Of a DNA stretch of 64,000 nucleotides, positions 41,790-47,883 are shown in pieces. The position numbers and the translations under genes are program-made. The notes beneath the pieces were generated by a model that had not been told where the DNA came from, made no database searches, and was given only the letters and a program-made list of their open reading frames with translations. The first letter of the stretch is position 1; each line of letters opens with the position of its first letter. This DNA is from CBDUEV01 sp965366365 (GTDB lineage Bacteria; Actinomycetota; Acidimicrobiia; Spongiisociales; JAENVV01), in the NCBI GenBank assembly GCA_965366365.1, contig CBDUEV010000006.1, positions 23,731 to 87,730 of the forward strand, given 5' to 3'.

Positions 41790-41966
41790 GCATTCGAGAT
41801 ACGAGGGTCCCGGTCCACGGGCTCCCCCCCAACGACTGGGGCCCTCATCTCGAAGACCCAAGGGGGGGTTTGCTGATTGGGCGCTTGGGCACTCGTCAAG
41901 AGCGCCCAAGCTGCCGAATCAGTACGACTGAATGATCCCCCGGTCTACCCACCGGGGGATCATTCA
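41790..41966 (+). ncRNA. Candidate structured RNA with C7 and G7 tracts
   Basis: CGAGAT and GAGGG (41795-41807) pair with CCCTC and ATCTCG (41842-41852), closing a C-rich apical part with seven consecutive C (41824-41830). Seven consecutive G (41862-41868) could pair with that C tract instead. TTGGGCGCT (41877) pairs exactly with AGCGCCCAA (41901-41909). A 14-bp hairpin ends the region. The strand is uncertain because stems read on both. It does not show the motifs of SRP RNA, RNase P RNA or tmRNA. Confidence 0.33.
41930..41965. terminator. 14-bp terminator-like hairpin
   Basis: GAATGATCCCCCGG and its exact complement flank an 8-base loop (TCTACCCA). It could end the candidate RNA on the plus strand or the tRNA-Ala transcript on the minus strand. 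T tracts are short on both sides. Confidence 0.65.
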
Positions 41967-42197
41967 AAGGTAGATGCCGCGGGTGTATCACCGCGCGGGC
42001 CGTCGTCCACGCCATCTGCCCGCCATTCTTTCGATGGGCCCATTGTCACCTTCGGACTCCAGGGTCACGCCCGAGCGGCGATCCCCCGAGGTCGGATTCG
42101 ACGGGCCGGTTCGGCGCTCGAGCCCCTCACCACCGCAAGGAGACGGGTTAGGGAGCGGCAGGAGCGTCGGTCTGTCACATGCGTCGGCGAACAACGG

Positions 42198-42270
42198 TGG
42201 AGATGACGGGACTCGAACCCGTGACCCCCTGCTTGCAAAGCAGGTGCTCTTCCAACTGAGCTACATCCCC
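42198..42270 (-). tRNA. tRNA-Ala (UGC)
   Basis: A 73-base cloverleaf on the minus strand. GGGGATG pairs with CATCTCC (one G-T pair). The anticodon arm is CCTGC-TTTGCAA-GCAGG with anticodon TGC. The T loop is GGTTCGAGTCC. Discriminator A; CCA is not encoded (CCG follows). It lies about 47 bases after the methyltransferase gene on the same strand. Confidence 0.97.
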
Positions 42271-42317
42271 GCGCTTGCGGCCATTGTACGTCGGTTCCCT
42301 GTTGTGTCAGATCGAAA

Positions 42318-42905
42318 TCAGTCCAGCCTGGTGGCGATCAGCAACGCGTCGAGGGCTACGGCGTCGTCGACCGGGCGGCGGACGATCTCGGCTCTTTCGA
42401 TCTGGAGGGAGGGGAGGTCGGCCGCGAGGTCGGCGGGCGTGAAGAGCAGATCGGGGTTGGGCGGTCCGCCCACCCCTTCGGTGAGGTTGCTGATGTCGTG
42501 CCCCACGATCACATATCTCCCGCCCGGCGCCAGCCCCTTTACGAGGTTGCGATGGATCAAGGACCGGGCGGGTGCGGGGACGTGGAGATAGAACTCGATG
42601 ATGAGATCGAAGTGATCCAGCGGGGGAGACCACGAGGTGAGGTTGGCGACGGTCCACTGGACCGCGACGTCGTGCTGTCGGGCGACCGCTCTGGCCTTGT
42701 CGATTCCGGCCGCACTGAAATCCACGCCGGTCACTTCCCAACCCTGCTGGGCCAGCCAGACCGCGTTTCTTCCTTCGCCGGTGGCCACGTCGAGCGCCCG
42801 GCCCGTCGCCAGGCCGTCCACCAGGCCGGGCAAGAACTGGTTGGGTCCTGCATTCCAAATGAGTTCCTTGGTCCGGTATCGCTGGTCCCAATTGGTGGCG
42901 TCCAC
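42318..42905 (-). CDS. Class I SAM-dependent methyltransferase
   Basis: A 195-residue methyltransferase, VDATNWDQRYRTKELIW at its start. Motif I is ALDVATGEGRNAVWLAQQGW (about 37-56), followed by VTGVDFSAAGIDKAR and a motif IV-like DLIIEFYLHVPA. The layout resembles TehB-like enzymes that methylate small molecules; the substrate is unknown. The GTG at 42905 has GAAGGAA upstream; longer in-frame readings run through the tRNA-Ile region and are not coding. It lies between the two tRNA genes. Confidence 0.83.
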   Translation of the reverse strand: MDATNWDQRYRTKELIWNAGPNQFLPGLVDGLATGRALDVATGEGRNAVWLAQQGWEVTGVDFSAAGIDKARAVARQHDVAVQWTVANLTSWSPPLDHFDLIIEFYLHVPAPARSLIHRNLVKGLAPGGRYVIVGHDISNLTEGVGGPPNPDLLFTPADLAADLPSLQIERAEIVRRPVDDAVALDALLIATRLD

Positions 42906-42980
42906 GGGGGTTCCTTCGAGCTCGCTTGGTGGTCCAGCATCGCAGACCGACCGGTGGAGGCGAAGCCGCGCCGTCTCGCC

Positions 42981-43009
42981 TGGTGGACTCCGGCGGGGGC
43001 TGATACACT
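42981..43009 (+). promoter_or_regulatory. Possible tRNA-Ile promoter
   Basis: TGGTGG and TACACT are 17 bases apart; the -10 ends 13 bases before the tRNA. The -35 match is poor. Confidence 0.35.
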
Positions 43010-43022
43010 CGCCGTCCCGAAA

Positions 43023-43097
43023 GGGCCCATAGCTCAGCCCGGTTAGAGCGCATCCCTGATAAGGATGAGGTCCCTGGTTCAAGTCCAGGTGGGCCCA
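43023..43097 (+). tRNA. tRNA-Ile (GAU)
   Basis: A 75-base cloverleaf. GGGCCCA pairs with TGGGCCC. The anticodon arm is CATCC-CTGATAA-GGATG with anticodon GAT. The T arm contains GGTTCAAGTCC. Discriminator A; CCA is not encoded. In M. tuberculosis tRNA-Ile and tRNA-Ala follow gyrA in tandem; here they are divergent and separated by a methyltransferase gene. Confidence 0.97.
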
Positions 43098-43275
43098 CTC
43101 CGGTCGATTCGCGACCTCACGGAGTTTCTGAGGAAACTCTCTCGTGTCAACGTCGCCAGGCGGTTCAGGAACCGTCCAGTTGAGTACCACGGCGGTCTGC
43201 GCCAACCCCCATCGACTCGTCGGCCACCTGCCGAATCACGTCCGAACGGCGCTCAGCCCGGCCGGTGTCGAGAGG

Positions 43276-43281
43276 TAGAGT
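43276..43281 (+). promoter_or_regulatory. -10 element of a leaderless promoter (PH-like gene)
   Basis: TAGAGT, 6 bases before the ATG at 43288. The hexamer is the same as the gyrB -10. Confidence 0.48.
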
Positions 43282-43287
43282 TTGTCC

Positions 43288-43776
43288 ATGGACCCCAGCC
43301 GGTTTATCGGGCCTCCGTTGATGGCCATGGTGTTCTCCAGTACGGTGCTCGTCGCAGCCACGGCTGGATTGGTGGCCTACCCGGGTCCGGCGTCGATCGC
43401 TTTCGCTGCTCTGGCGGCCCTCGTGGTGTGGCGCCTGTTCCGTTTGGCCGTCTACTTCGATGGAAGCGAACTGGTGGTCCGCAACACCCTGCGGACCTAT
43501 CGTTTCCCCGTGACCGGCGTCGACATCCGAGCTCGCGTGGTCGACCCTCGCGTCGAGTACTACAGCTCGGGTGATTCTGCCGGACACCCGGGGATCCCGG
43601 CCGCGGCGGACGACAACACCCCGCAAGCCGCCAAGTGGTACGAGTTGGTGCACGGTGACGACCGCTACCAAATCGACGCCCTCATGGGCCGAACGCCGAC
43701 CCACCACGAGCGCCTGGCTTGGGAGCTCCGCAAGCAGATCCTCGCCGCCCGCGACGCGGCACCAGGCACCGGCTGA
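43288..43776 (+). CDS. PH-like membrane protein
   Basis: A 162-residue protein with two membrane helices near the N terminus (about 10-52) and a cytoplasmic domain. The pattern FRLAVYFDGSELVVRNTLRT and FPVTGVDIRARVVD is like the bacterial PH domains of small actinobacterial membrane proteins such as the PH_6 group. The function is unknown. A related-looking gene follows 72 bases later. Start ATG is supported by a TAGAGT hexamer 6 bases upstream. Confidence 0.62.
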   Translation: MDPSRFIGPPLMAMVFSSTVLVAATAGLVAYPGPASIAFAALAALVVWRLFRLAVYFDGSELVVRNTLRTYRFPVTGVDIRARVVDPRVEYYSSGDSAGHPGIPAAADDNTPQAAKWYELVHGDDRYQIDALMGRTPTHHERLAWELRKQILAARDAAPGTG

Positions 43777-43848
43777 ACAATCGTACCCGGCGACACCCAG
43801 GCCTGAACCAGGATCTCGGTTGCGCGCCGCTCGTACCATACTGATTCG

Positions 43849-44316
43849 ATGGACGAGATCATCGTGGTGGAGCCGGACAGACCGACGATCGTGGCCGCCG
43901 CAGCGGCGACGACGTTCCTGGTGGTGGCGGCGGGAGTGAACACCAACTGGCAGGTGCGCCTCGCCCTCATCGCGATGGGAATCGCGGTGGTCTATCGCAT
44001 GAGGCAGATGAAGCTGTCGGTGAATCGTATGTCGGTGGTCGTCGTGAACTTGTGGCGCCACGAACTCGAGCTCGATTCCGTCCGGATCGTCGACGAGAAA
44101 GACCAGATGGCCTGGCCGAAGAACGACGTTGGCGAGCCGAACACGACCAGCGTCGGGTTCCCGACGGGTGCCTCTGCCGGGGGGCGCGCTCTCTACCTCA
44201 TGGATGATTCTGGTCAGAAGGTGCGGGTTAGGCTCGCCCCTGTCTATGGCAACCGGCTGGACACCATCACCGAAGACCTGTATCGGGCCGTCGCCGCGAT
44301 GAAAGCGGCCAACTGA
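43849..44316 (+). CDS. PH-like small membrane protein
   Basis: A 155-residue protein. An N-terminal strand is followed by two hydrophobic segments (about 14-30 and 34-50) and a beta-rich domain (RMSVVVVNLWRHELELDSVR, later GRALYLMDDSGQKVRVRLA). Its layout matches the preceding gene, so the two may have arisen by duplication, but identity is low by eye. CATACT lies 6 bases before the ATG. The function is unknown. Confidence 0.58.
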   Translation: MDEIIVVEPDRPTIVAAAAATTFLVVAAGVNTNWQVRLALIAMGIAVVYRMRQMKLSVNRMSVVVVNLWRHELELDSVRIVDEKDQMAWPKNDVGEPNTTSVGFPTGASAGGRALYLMDDSGQKVRVRLAPVYGNRLDTITEDLYRAVAAMKAAN

Positions 44317-44350
44317 TCCGGGCGCCTGCGCCGACCCCTCCGATTTCCTC

Positions 44351-44381
44351 TTGACCCTCACGTAACGTGAGGGTGTAGGTT
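44351..44381 (+). promoter_or_regulatory. MerR-type promoter with perfect operator palindrome
   Basis: TTGACC (44351-44356) and TAGGTT (44376-44381) are separated by 19 bases, the stretched spacing typical of MerR-controlled promoters. CCCTCACGTAACGTGAGGG (44355-44373) is a perfect 9+1+9 palindrome in the spacer. The -10 ends 7 bases before the ATG at 44389. Confidence 0.85.
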
Positions 44382-44388
44382 GGGCCGC

Positions 44389-45153
44389 ATGCAGACCGAG
44401 ACCGCTCTGACGATCGGGTCCGTCGCCCACATGGCCGGCGTCACCGTCAGAACCCTTCACCACTACGACGAGATCGGACTGGTCGTTCCTCAGGAACGAA
44501 CCGAGGCCGGGTACCGGCTGTATGGCGGGGCGGAAGTGCAACGACTCCAGGAGGTGTTGTTCTTCCGGGAATTGGGATTCGGTCTCGACGAGATCAAACG
44601 AATAGTCAACCAGCCCACGTATGAAAGAGAAGTGGCTCTCGGACGACAGAGAGACCTGCTGGAAAAGCGGGCAGAGCGCCTCTTCCTGATGATCGAAGCG
44701 ATCGACCGGGCGGCTGCGGCAGAACGAAAGGGACTCACCATGACCAACGAAGAAATGCTCGAGGTGTTCGATGGCTTCGACCCCACGGAATACGAAGACG
44801 AGGCCAAGGAACGCTGGGGCGACACCGACGCCTACCAGGAGTCGGCCCGCCGGACCGCCCGCTACACCAAGGACGATTGGACTCAGATCAAGGCCGAAGC
44901 GTCCGCCATCGATGCCGCCTTCCTCGAACTGATGCGGGCCGAGACCTCCCCGAGCAGCGAGACAGCCGGTGCCGTGGTCGATCGCCACCGCGCCCATATC
45001 ACCAAGTGGTTCTACGAATGCTCGGAGCAGATCCACCAGGGGCTCGGTCAGATGTACGTGGCAGACTCACGCTTCACAGCCAACATCGACAAGGCCGGAT
45101 CGGGTTTGGCGCAGTACATGTCGCACGCCATCGCCGCCCGCTACTCCGGGTAG
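44389..45153 (+). CDS. MerR family regulator with TipAS effector domain
   Basis: A 254-residue activator. The N-terminal winged HTH (about 7-75) has IGSVAHMAGVTVRTLHHYDE and GLVVPQERTEAGYRLY. A coiled coil (about 80-115) is followed by a TipAS domain (about 120-250; EDEAKERWGDTDAYQES and HITKWFYECSEQIHQGLGQM) that in TipA binds thiopeptide antibiotics and in relatives other drugs. It likely activates its own promoter through the palindrome upstream. The ATG at 44389 is preferred over a TTG at 44380, which falls inside the -10 region. Confidence 0.9.
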   Translation: MQTETALTIGSVAHMAGVTVRTLHHYDEIGLVVPQERTEAGYRLYGGAEVQRLQEVLFFRELGFGLDEIKRIVNQPTYEREVALGRQRDLLEKRAERLFLMIEAIDRAAAAERKGLTMTNEEMLEVFDGFDPTEYEDEAKERWGDTDAYQESARRTARYTKDDWTQIKAEASAIDAAFLELMRAETSPSSETAGAVVDRHRAHITKWFYECSEQIHQGLGQMYVADSRFTANIDKAGSGLAQYMSHAIAARYSG

Positions 45154-45181
45154 TACCGGGGAGTTCAATCGGGCGGGGAGG

Positions 45182-45511
45182 TCAAGGGTTCCGCAACATG
45201 GTGAGGAGCATCACCGAGGGCTCCAAGGCCCGCACGCTGTGCGACAGGTTGGCGGCCATGTGGATCCAGGCGCCTGGCCCCACCTCGACGGACTCGTCGC
45301 CGAGCCCGAGGAGGAGCCGTCCCGAGACGACTTGGACCACGGCCGGCACCGAGGCGGTGTGCTCGGTGAGTTCCTGGTGGCGATCGAAGGCGAACACAAC
45401 GAGGCGGATGCGGTCGTCCTTGTAGATCACTCGGCTCAAGGTGCCGTCGACGGGGATCTCGACCTCAGCCGCCAGATCAGCGAACACGGTCGAGGGTGGT
45501 TGATCGGTCAT
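45182..45511 (-). CDS. Cupin domain protein
   Basis: A 109-residue single-domain cupin. The first motif region is ELTEHTASVPAVVQVVSGRL and the second GPGAWIHMAANLSHSVRAL, with His residues suited to a metal. It may be a small-molecule binding or redox protein; the reaction is unknown. TAGGTT lies 6 bases before the ATG, so it has its own leaderless promoter. It is convergent with the MerR gene. Confidence 0.78.
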   Translation of the reverse strand: MTDQPPSTVFADLAAEVEIPVDGTLSRVIYKDDRIRLVVFAFDRHQELTEHTASVPAVVQVVSGRLLLGLGDESVEVGPGAWIHMAANLSHSVRALEPSVMLLTMLRNP

Positions 45512-45517
45512 GGGACG

Positions 45518-45523
45518 AACCTA
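45518..45523 (-). promoter_or_regulatory. -10 element of a leaderless promoter (cupin gene)
   Basis: TAGGTT on the minus strand, exactly 6 bases before the ATG at 45511. Confidence 0.5.
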
Positions 45524-45533
45524 CCCGCCCGAT

Positions 45534-45611
45534 TCAGTGCTCGTGGTCGGTTTCGCCGTGGTGATGTTCGTGGCCGGCCGTGTCATCCGGACCGGATGAC
45601 GGAAGGCCCAC
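45534..45611 (-). CDS. His-rich 25-codon reading frame after an in-frame TGA
   Basis: Directly after the TGA of the small Cys-rich gene, and in the same frame, GTG begins 25 codons ending GHEHHHGETDHEH and TGA. Seven His and five acidic residues crowd the last 13 positions, a composition seen in metal-binding tails. It may be a separate tiny gene, an extension made by reading through TGA, or untranslated sequence. The hairpin at 45582-45600 lies within it. No ribosome site is visible for the GTG. Confidence 0.3.
   Translation of the reverse strand: MGLPSSGPDDTAGHEHHHGETDHEH
45582..45600 (-). promoter_or_regulatory. Hairpin 11 bases after TGA: SECIS-like or terminator
   Basis: GTCATCCGGTCCGGATGAC on the minus strand folds as a 7-bp stem with loop GGTCC (or 9+1+9 as a palindrome). 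It begins 11 bases after the TGA at 45612-45614. E. coli selenocysteine elements have an 11-base spacing and a GGUC-type loop. No T tract follows. A simple terminator is the plain alternative. Confidence 0.4.
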
Positions 45612-45764
45612 TCAACAGCCAGGTTCGCCGTGGTTGCCACAACAGTCTGAGCGGTTCTTCGCCTTGATGGCGTTGTTCTTGACGGTGAGGGCGATGCGTT
45701 CGGCCAGAGCGAGCTCTGATCGCATGAAGTTGCCGATCACGTGACGGAGCGAGGGTCTAGTCAT
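45612..45764 (-). CDS. Small Cys-rich protein ending CCGNHGEPGC
   Basis: A 50-residue protein. An amphipathic helix (LRHVIGNFMRSELALAERIA) leads to a basic stretch and the ending CCGNHGEPGC, which has three Cys and one His suited to binding a metal. Similar tiny proteins occur in actinobacteria, but I know of no function. TACCGT lies 6 bases before the ATG at 45764, which rules out the longer in-frame start at 45851. The stop is TGA, followed in frame by a His-rich tail. Confidence 0.65.
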   Translation of the reverse strand: MTRPSLRHVIGNFMRSELALAERIALTVKNNAIKAKNRSDCCGNHGEPGC

Positions 45765-45770
45765 CCGCTC

Positions 45771-45776
45771 ACGGTA
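45771..45776 (-). promoter_or_regulatory. -10 element of a leaderless promoter (Cys-rich gene)
   Basis: TACCGT on the minus strand, 6 bases before the ATG at 45764. Confidence 0.45.
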
Positions 45777-45890
45777 CCACCACGGGCCCTTCGGAGGCGC
45801 CCAACGGGCCACGGCGATGGTCCTTCGCGCGGTTGGCCGACCCGGGCTCACCGCCGCCGGGGTGGCAGCCAGGGGAGGAGCGTCGATCCT

Positions 45891-47816
45891 CTAGGCGCTA
45901 CGGATCTCCAGAGCGCGAATATCGCCCGCCGGCTGGAACCCGAAGACCCAGCCGTACCACGCCAACTCGGCTTCGGCCGCCCGCTCGATGGCGTCGGCCG
46001 ACCGGAATCCGTGGCCTTCTCCTGCAAAGGCCAGGTAGGCGTGCGGGATTCCCTTGGCCGACAGCGCCTCGACCATCACCTCGGCCTGCTCCGGTGGCAC
46101 CACCTTGTCTTCGAGGCCTTGGAGAAGCAGCATCGGCTTGTTCAGCAGGTCCACATGGTGGATCGGGGACCGAGCCCGGTAGAGCTCGATCGCCCCCGGA
46201 TAGGGCCCGATCATCGAATCCAGATAGCGGGATTCGAACTTGTGCGTCTCCTCGGCGAGGGCTCCCAGATCAGCCACGCCGAAATAGGAGGCGCCGGTGG
46301 CGAAAACGTCGTGAAAGGTCAAGGCGGCCAGGGTCGTGTAGCCGCCCGCGCTGCCTCCCCGGATGGCGAGCCGCTCGGGATCGGCGAGACCTTCGGCAAC
46401 CAGGTAGCGGGCGGCTGCGATGCAGTCCTCGCTGTCGAGGATTCCCCAGAGCCCCTCCAGGGCACGTCGGTATTCCCGGCCGTAGCCGACCGAGCCCCGG
46501 TAGTTCACGTCCACCAGGGCGAAACCGCGGCTGGTCCAGAACTGGCGGCCCAGCGACAGGCCCGGCGACGATGCTCCGGTTGGGCCACCGTGGGTCCACA
46601 CCACCAGAGGAGGGAGTTCGCCTTCCGGCGCCTCGAAGTCGGGGTTGGACGGCGGGTAGTAGAAGGCGTGGGCGACGGCGTCGCTGGTGGTGGGGAAGAC
46701 GATCGAGCGGGCCTGGCTGTAGTAGGCAGGATCGATCTCGAGGTTGATGGAGGACCGGACCTCGAGGTAGCTGCCCGTGGCTGGGTCCACCCCGATTACG
46801 GCCGAAGCCTCGCTATCGGAGCCCGCCACCACCCAGACGCGTCCGCCTCCAACGGCGAGGCTCGACCCGATGGCATCCCGCTCGGCGAGGCACGGGGCGA
46901 CCGCACCGTCGGTCACCGTGACGATCCTCGAACGCCCATCTTCGGTCACCACGGCGGCGATCCGGCCATCCTCGAGGAACCGGTAGGTGGACATCCCGAA
47001 TACCCACTGCGGTCGGCCCCACTCGGCGGCTTCGTCGACGAGGTGAGTGTGGCTGCCGTCGGCTTCCCGGCGATACAGGTTCCACCAGCCGGATCGGTCG
47101 GAAACGAAATGGAGGATCCCATCCGGCGACCACTCGGGCTGGAAGACGGATTCCCTGGCTCCGCCCGCTACCTGCTCGACGTTGCTCAGGCTTCCGTCGG
47201 CCGACAGATCCGCCATCCACAGCTGGGTGCCCTCCCAGGGCATCCGTGGATGGTCCCACGTGAGCCAGGCGAGACGGCTGCCATCGGGCGATACACGCGG
47301 CGACGAGGAGAAGTCGTTGCCACTGGTGATTTCCCGGGGAGCTGCCGAACCGTCCGTCGGGAAGACCACCAGCTGGTTGTCTGGTTCGCGATCCTCGTGG
47401 TGGCGTTCGCGAACGGCGATAAGCAACGACCCAAAGAACTCGAAATCGGCGAAGCGGTCGCCTCCGTCGAGGTCGGGTTCCGGGGTGATCGGCACGGGCT
47501 GAGGGCCGTCGAGACGGTAGACCCGTTGATCGGTGAATTGGGAGGACACGACGATTCCGCCCCGCACCGCAAAGGCGCCTCCGCCGTACTCGTGGGCCTT
47601 CGTGCGGGAGTTGAACCCCGGAGGAGACACGTCGGTCGTCCGTCCGTCGGCGGTGCGCCGGACGACCACCGATCGCCCACCCTCGGTGGGCCGGGACTCG
47701 ACCCAGTAGAGCGTGTCGCCGTCGGTCGCCACCCCGTCCAAGGCGATGCCGGCCCGGGTCAGGTCGGATGGTGCGATCGGCGATTCCCATTCCCCGTACG
47801 GTGCGACGGCAGTCAA
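45891..47816 (-). CDS. S9 family prolyl-oligopeptidase-like peptidase
   Basis: A 641-residue enzyme. The N-terminal part (about 1-380) is a beta-propeller with repeats such as RVSPDGSRLAWLTWD and EWSPDGILHFVSDRSGWWNL. The C-terminal alpha/beta-hydrolase has the nucleophile in IRGGSAGGYTTLAAL (Ser about 480), the Asp in LLQGLEDKVVPPEQ and the His in AGEGHGFR. There is no signal peptide, so it is cytoplasmic. The start is TTG with GAGGAG upstream. It cleaves short peptides, probably as a dipeptidyl- or acyl-aminoacyl-peptidase. Confidence 0.9.
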   Translation of the reverse strand: MTAVAPYGEWESPIAPSDLTRAGIALDGVATDGDTLYWVESRPTEGGRSVVVRRTADGRTTDVSPPGFNSRTKAHEYGGGAFAVRGGIVVSSQFTDQRVYRLDGPQPVPITPEPDLDGGDRFADFEFFGSLLIAVRERHHEDREPDNQLVVFPTDGSAAPREITSGNDFSSSPRVSPDGSRLAWLTWDHPRMPWEGTQLWMADLSADGSLSNVEQVAGGARESVFQPEWSPDGILHFVSDRSGWWNLYRREADGSHTHLVDEAAEWGRPQWVFGMSTYRFLEDGRIAAVVTEDGRSRIVTVTDGAVAPCLAERDAIGSSLAVGGGRVWVVAGSDSEASAVIGVDPATGSYLEVRSSINLEIDPAYYSQARSIVFPTTSDAVAHAFYYPPSNPDFEAPEGELPPLVVWTHGGPTGASSPGLSLGRQFWTSRGFALVDVNYRGSVGYGREYRRALEGLWGILDSEDCIAAARYLVAEGLADPERLAIRGGSAGGYTTLAALTFHDVFATGASYFGVADLGALAEETHKFESRYLDSMIGPYPGAIELYRARSPIHHVDLLNKPMLLLQGLEDKVVPPEQAEVMVEALSAKGIPHAYLAFAGEGHGFRSADAIERAAEAELAWYGWVFGFQPAGDIRALEIRSA

Positions 47817-47883
47817 GTCGGCTCCTCTGTGAGACGGGACCAGGCTACCGGTCTGTGCGTTCGGCGGCGGCTACGGGTGGAGA

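Larger units (their letters stand above)
41611..42197. other. 587-base non-coding region
   Basis: No convincing gene. The left part holds several nested inverted repeats and ends in a strong hairpin at 41930-41965 (see the candidate RNA). Also present is CAGCGT-GAGGTT-ACGCTG at about 41753-41770. The right part (about 41970-42197), just downstream of tRNA-Ala, shows nothing I can name. Confidence 0.5.

Noticed and set aside
41790..41966. Assigning the structured region to 6C RNA, RNase P RNA, tmRNA or SRP RNA
   Set aside because: 6C RNA needs two C-rich loops on one strand and only one is seen. The conserved sequence blocks of the other three RNAs are absent.
43165..45036. 623-codon minus-strand frame across the PH-like and MerR genes
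   Set aside because: It is antisense to three plausible genes, including a clear MerR/TipAS protein with its own promoter, and shows no domain of its own.
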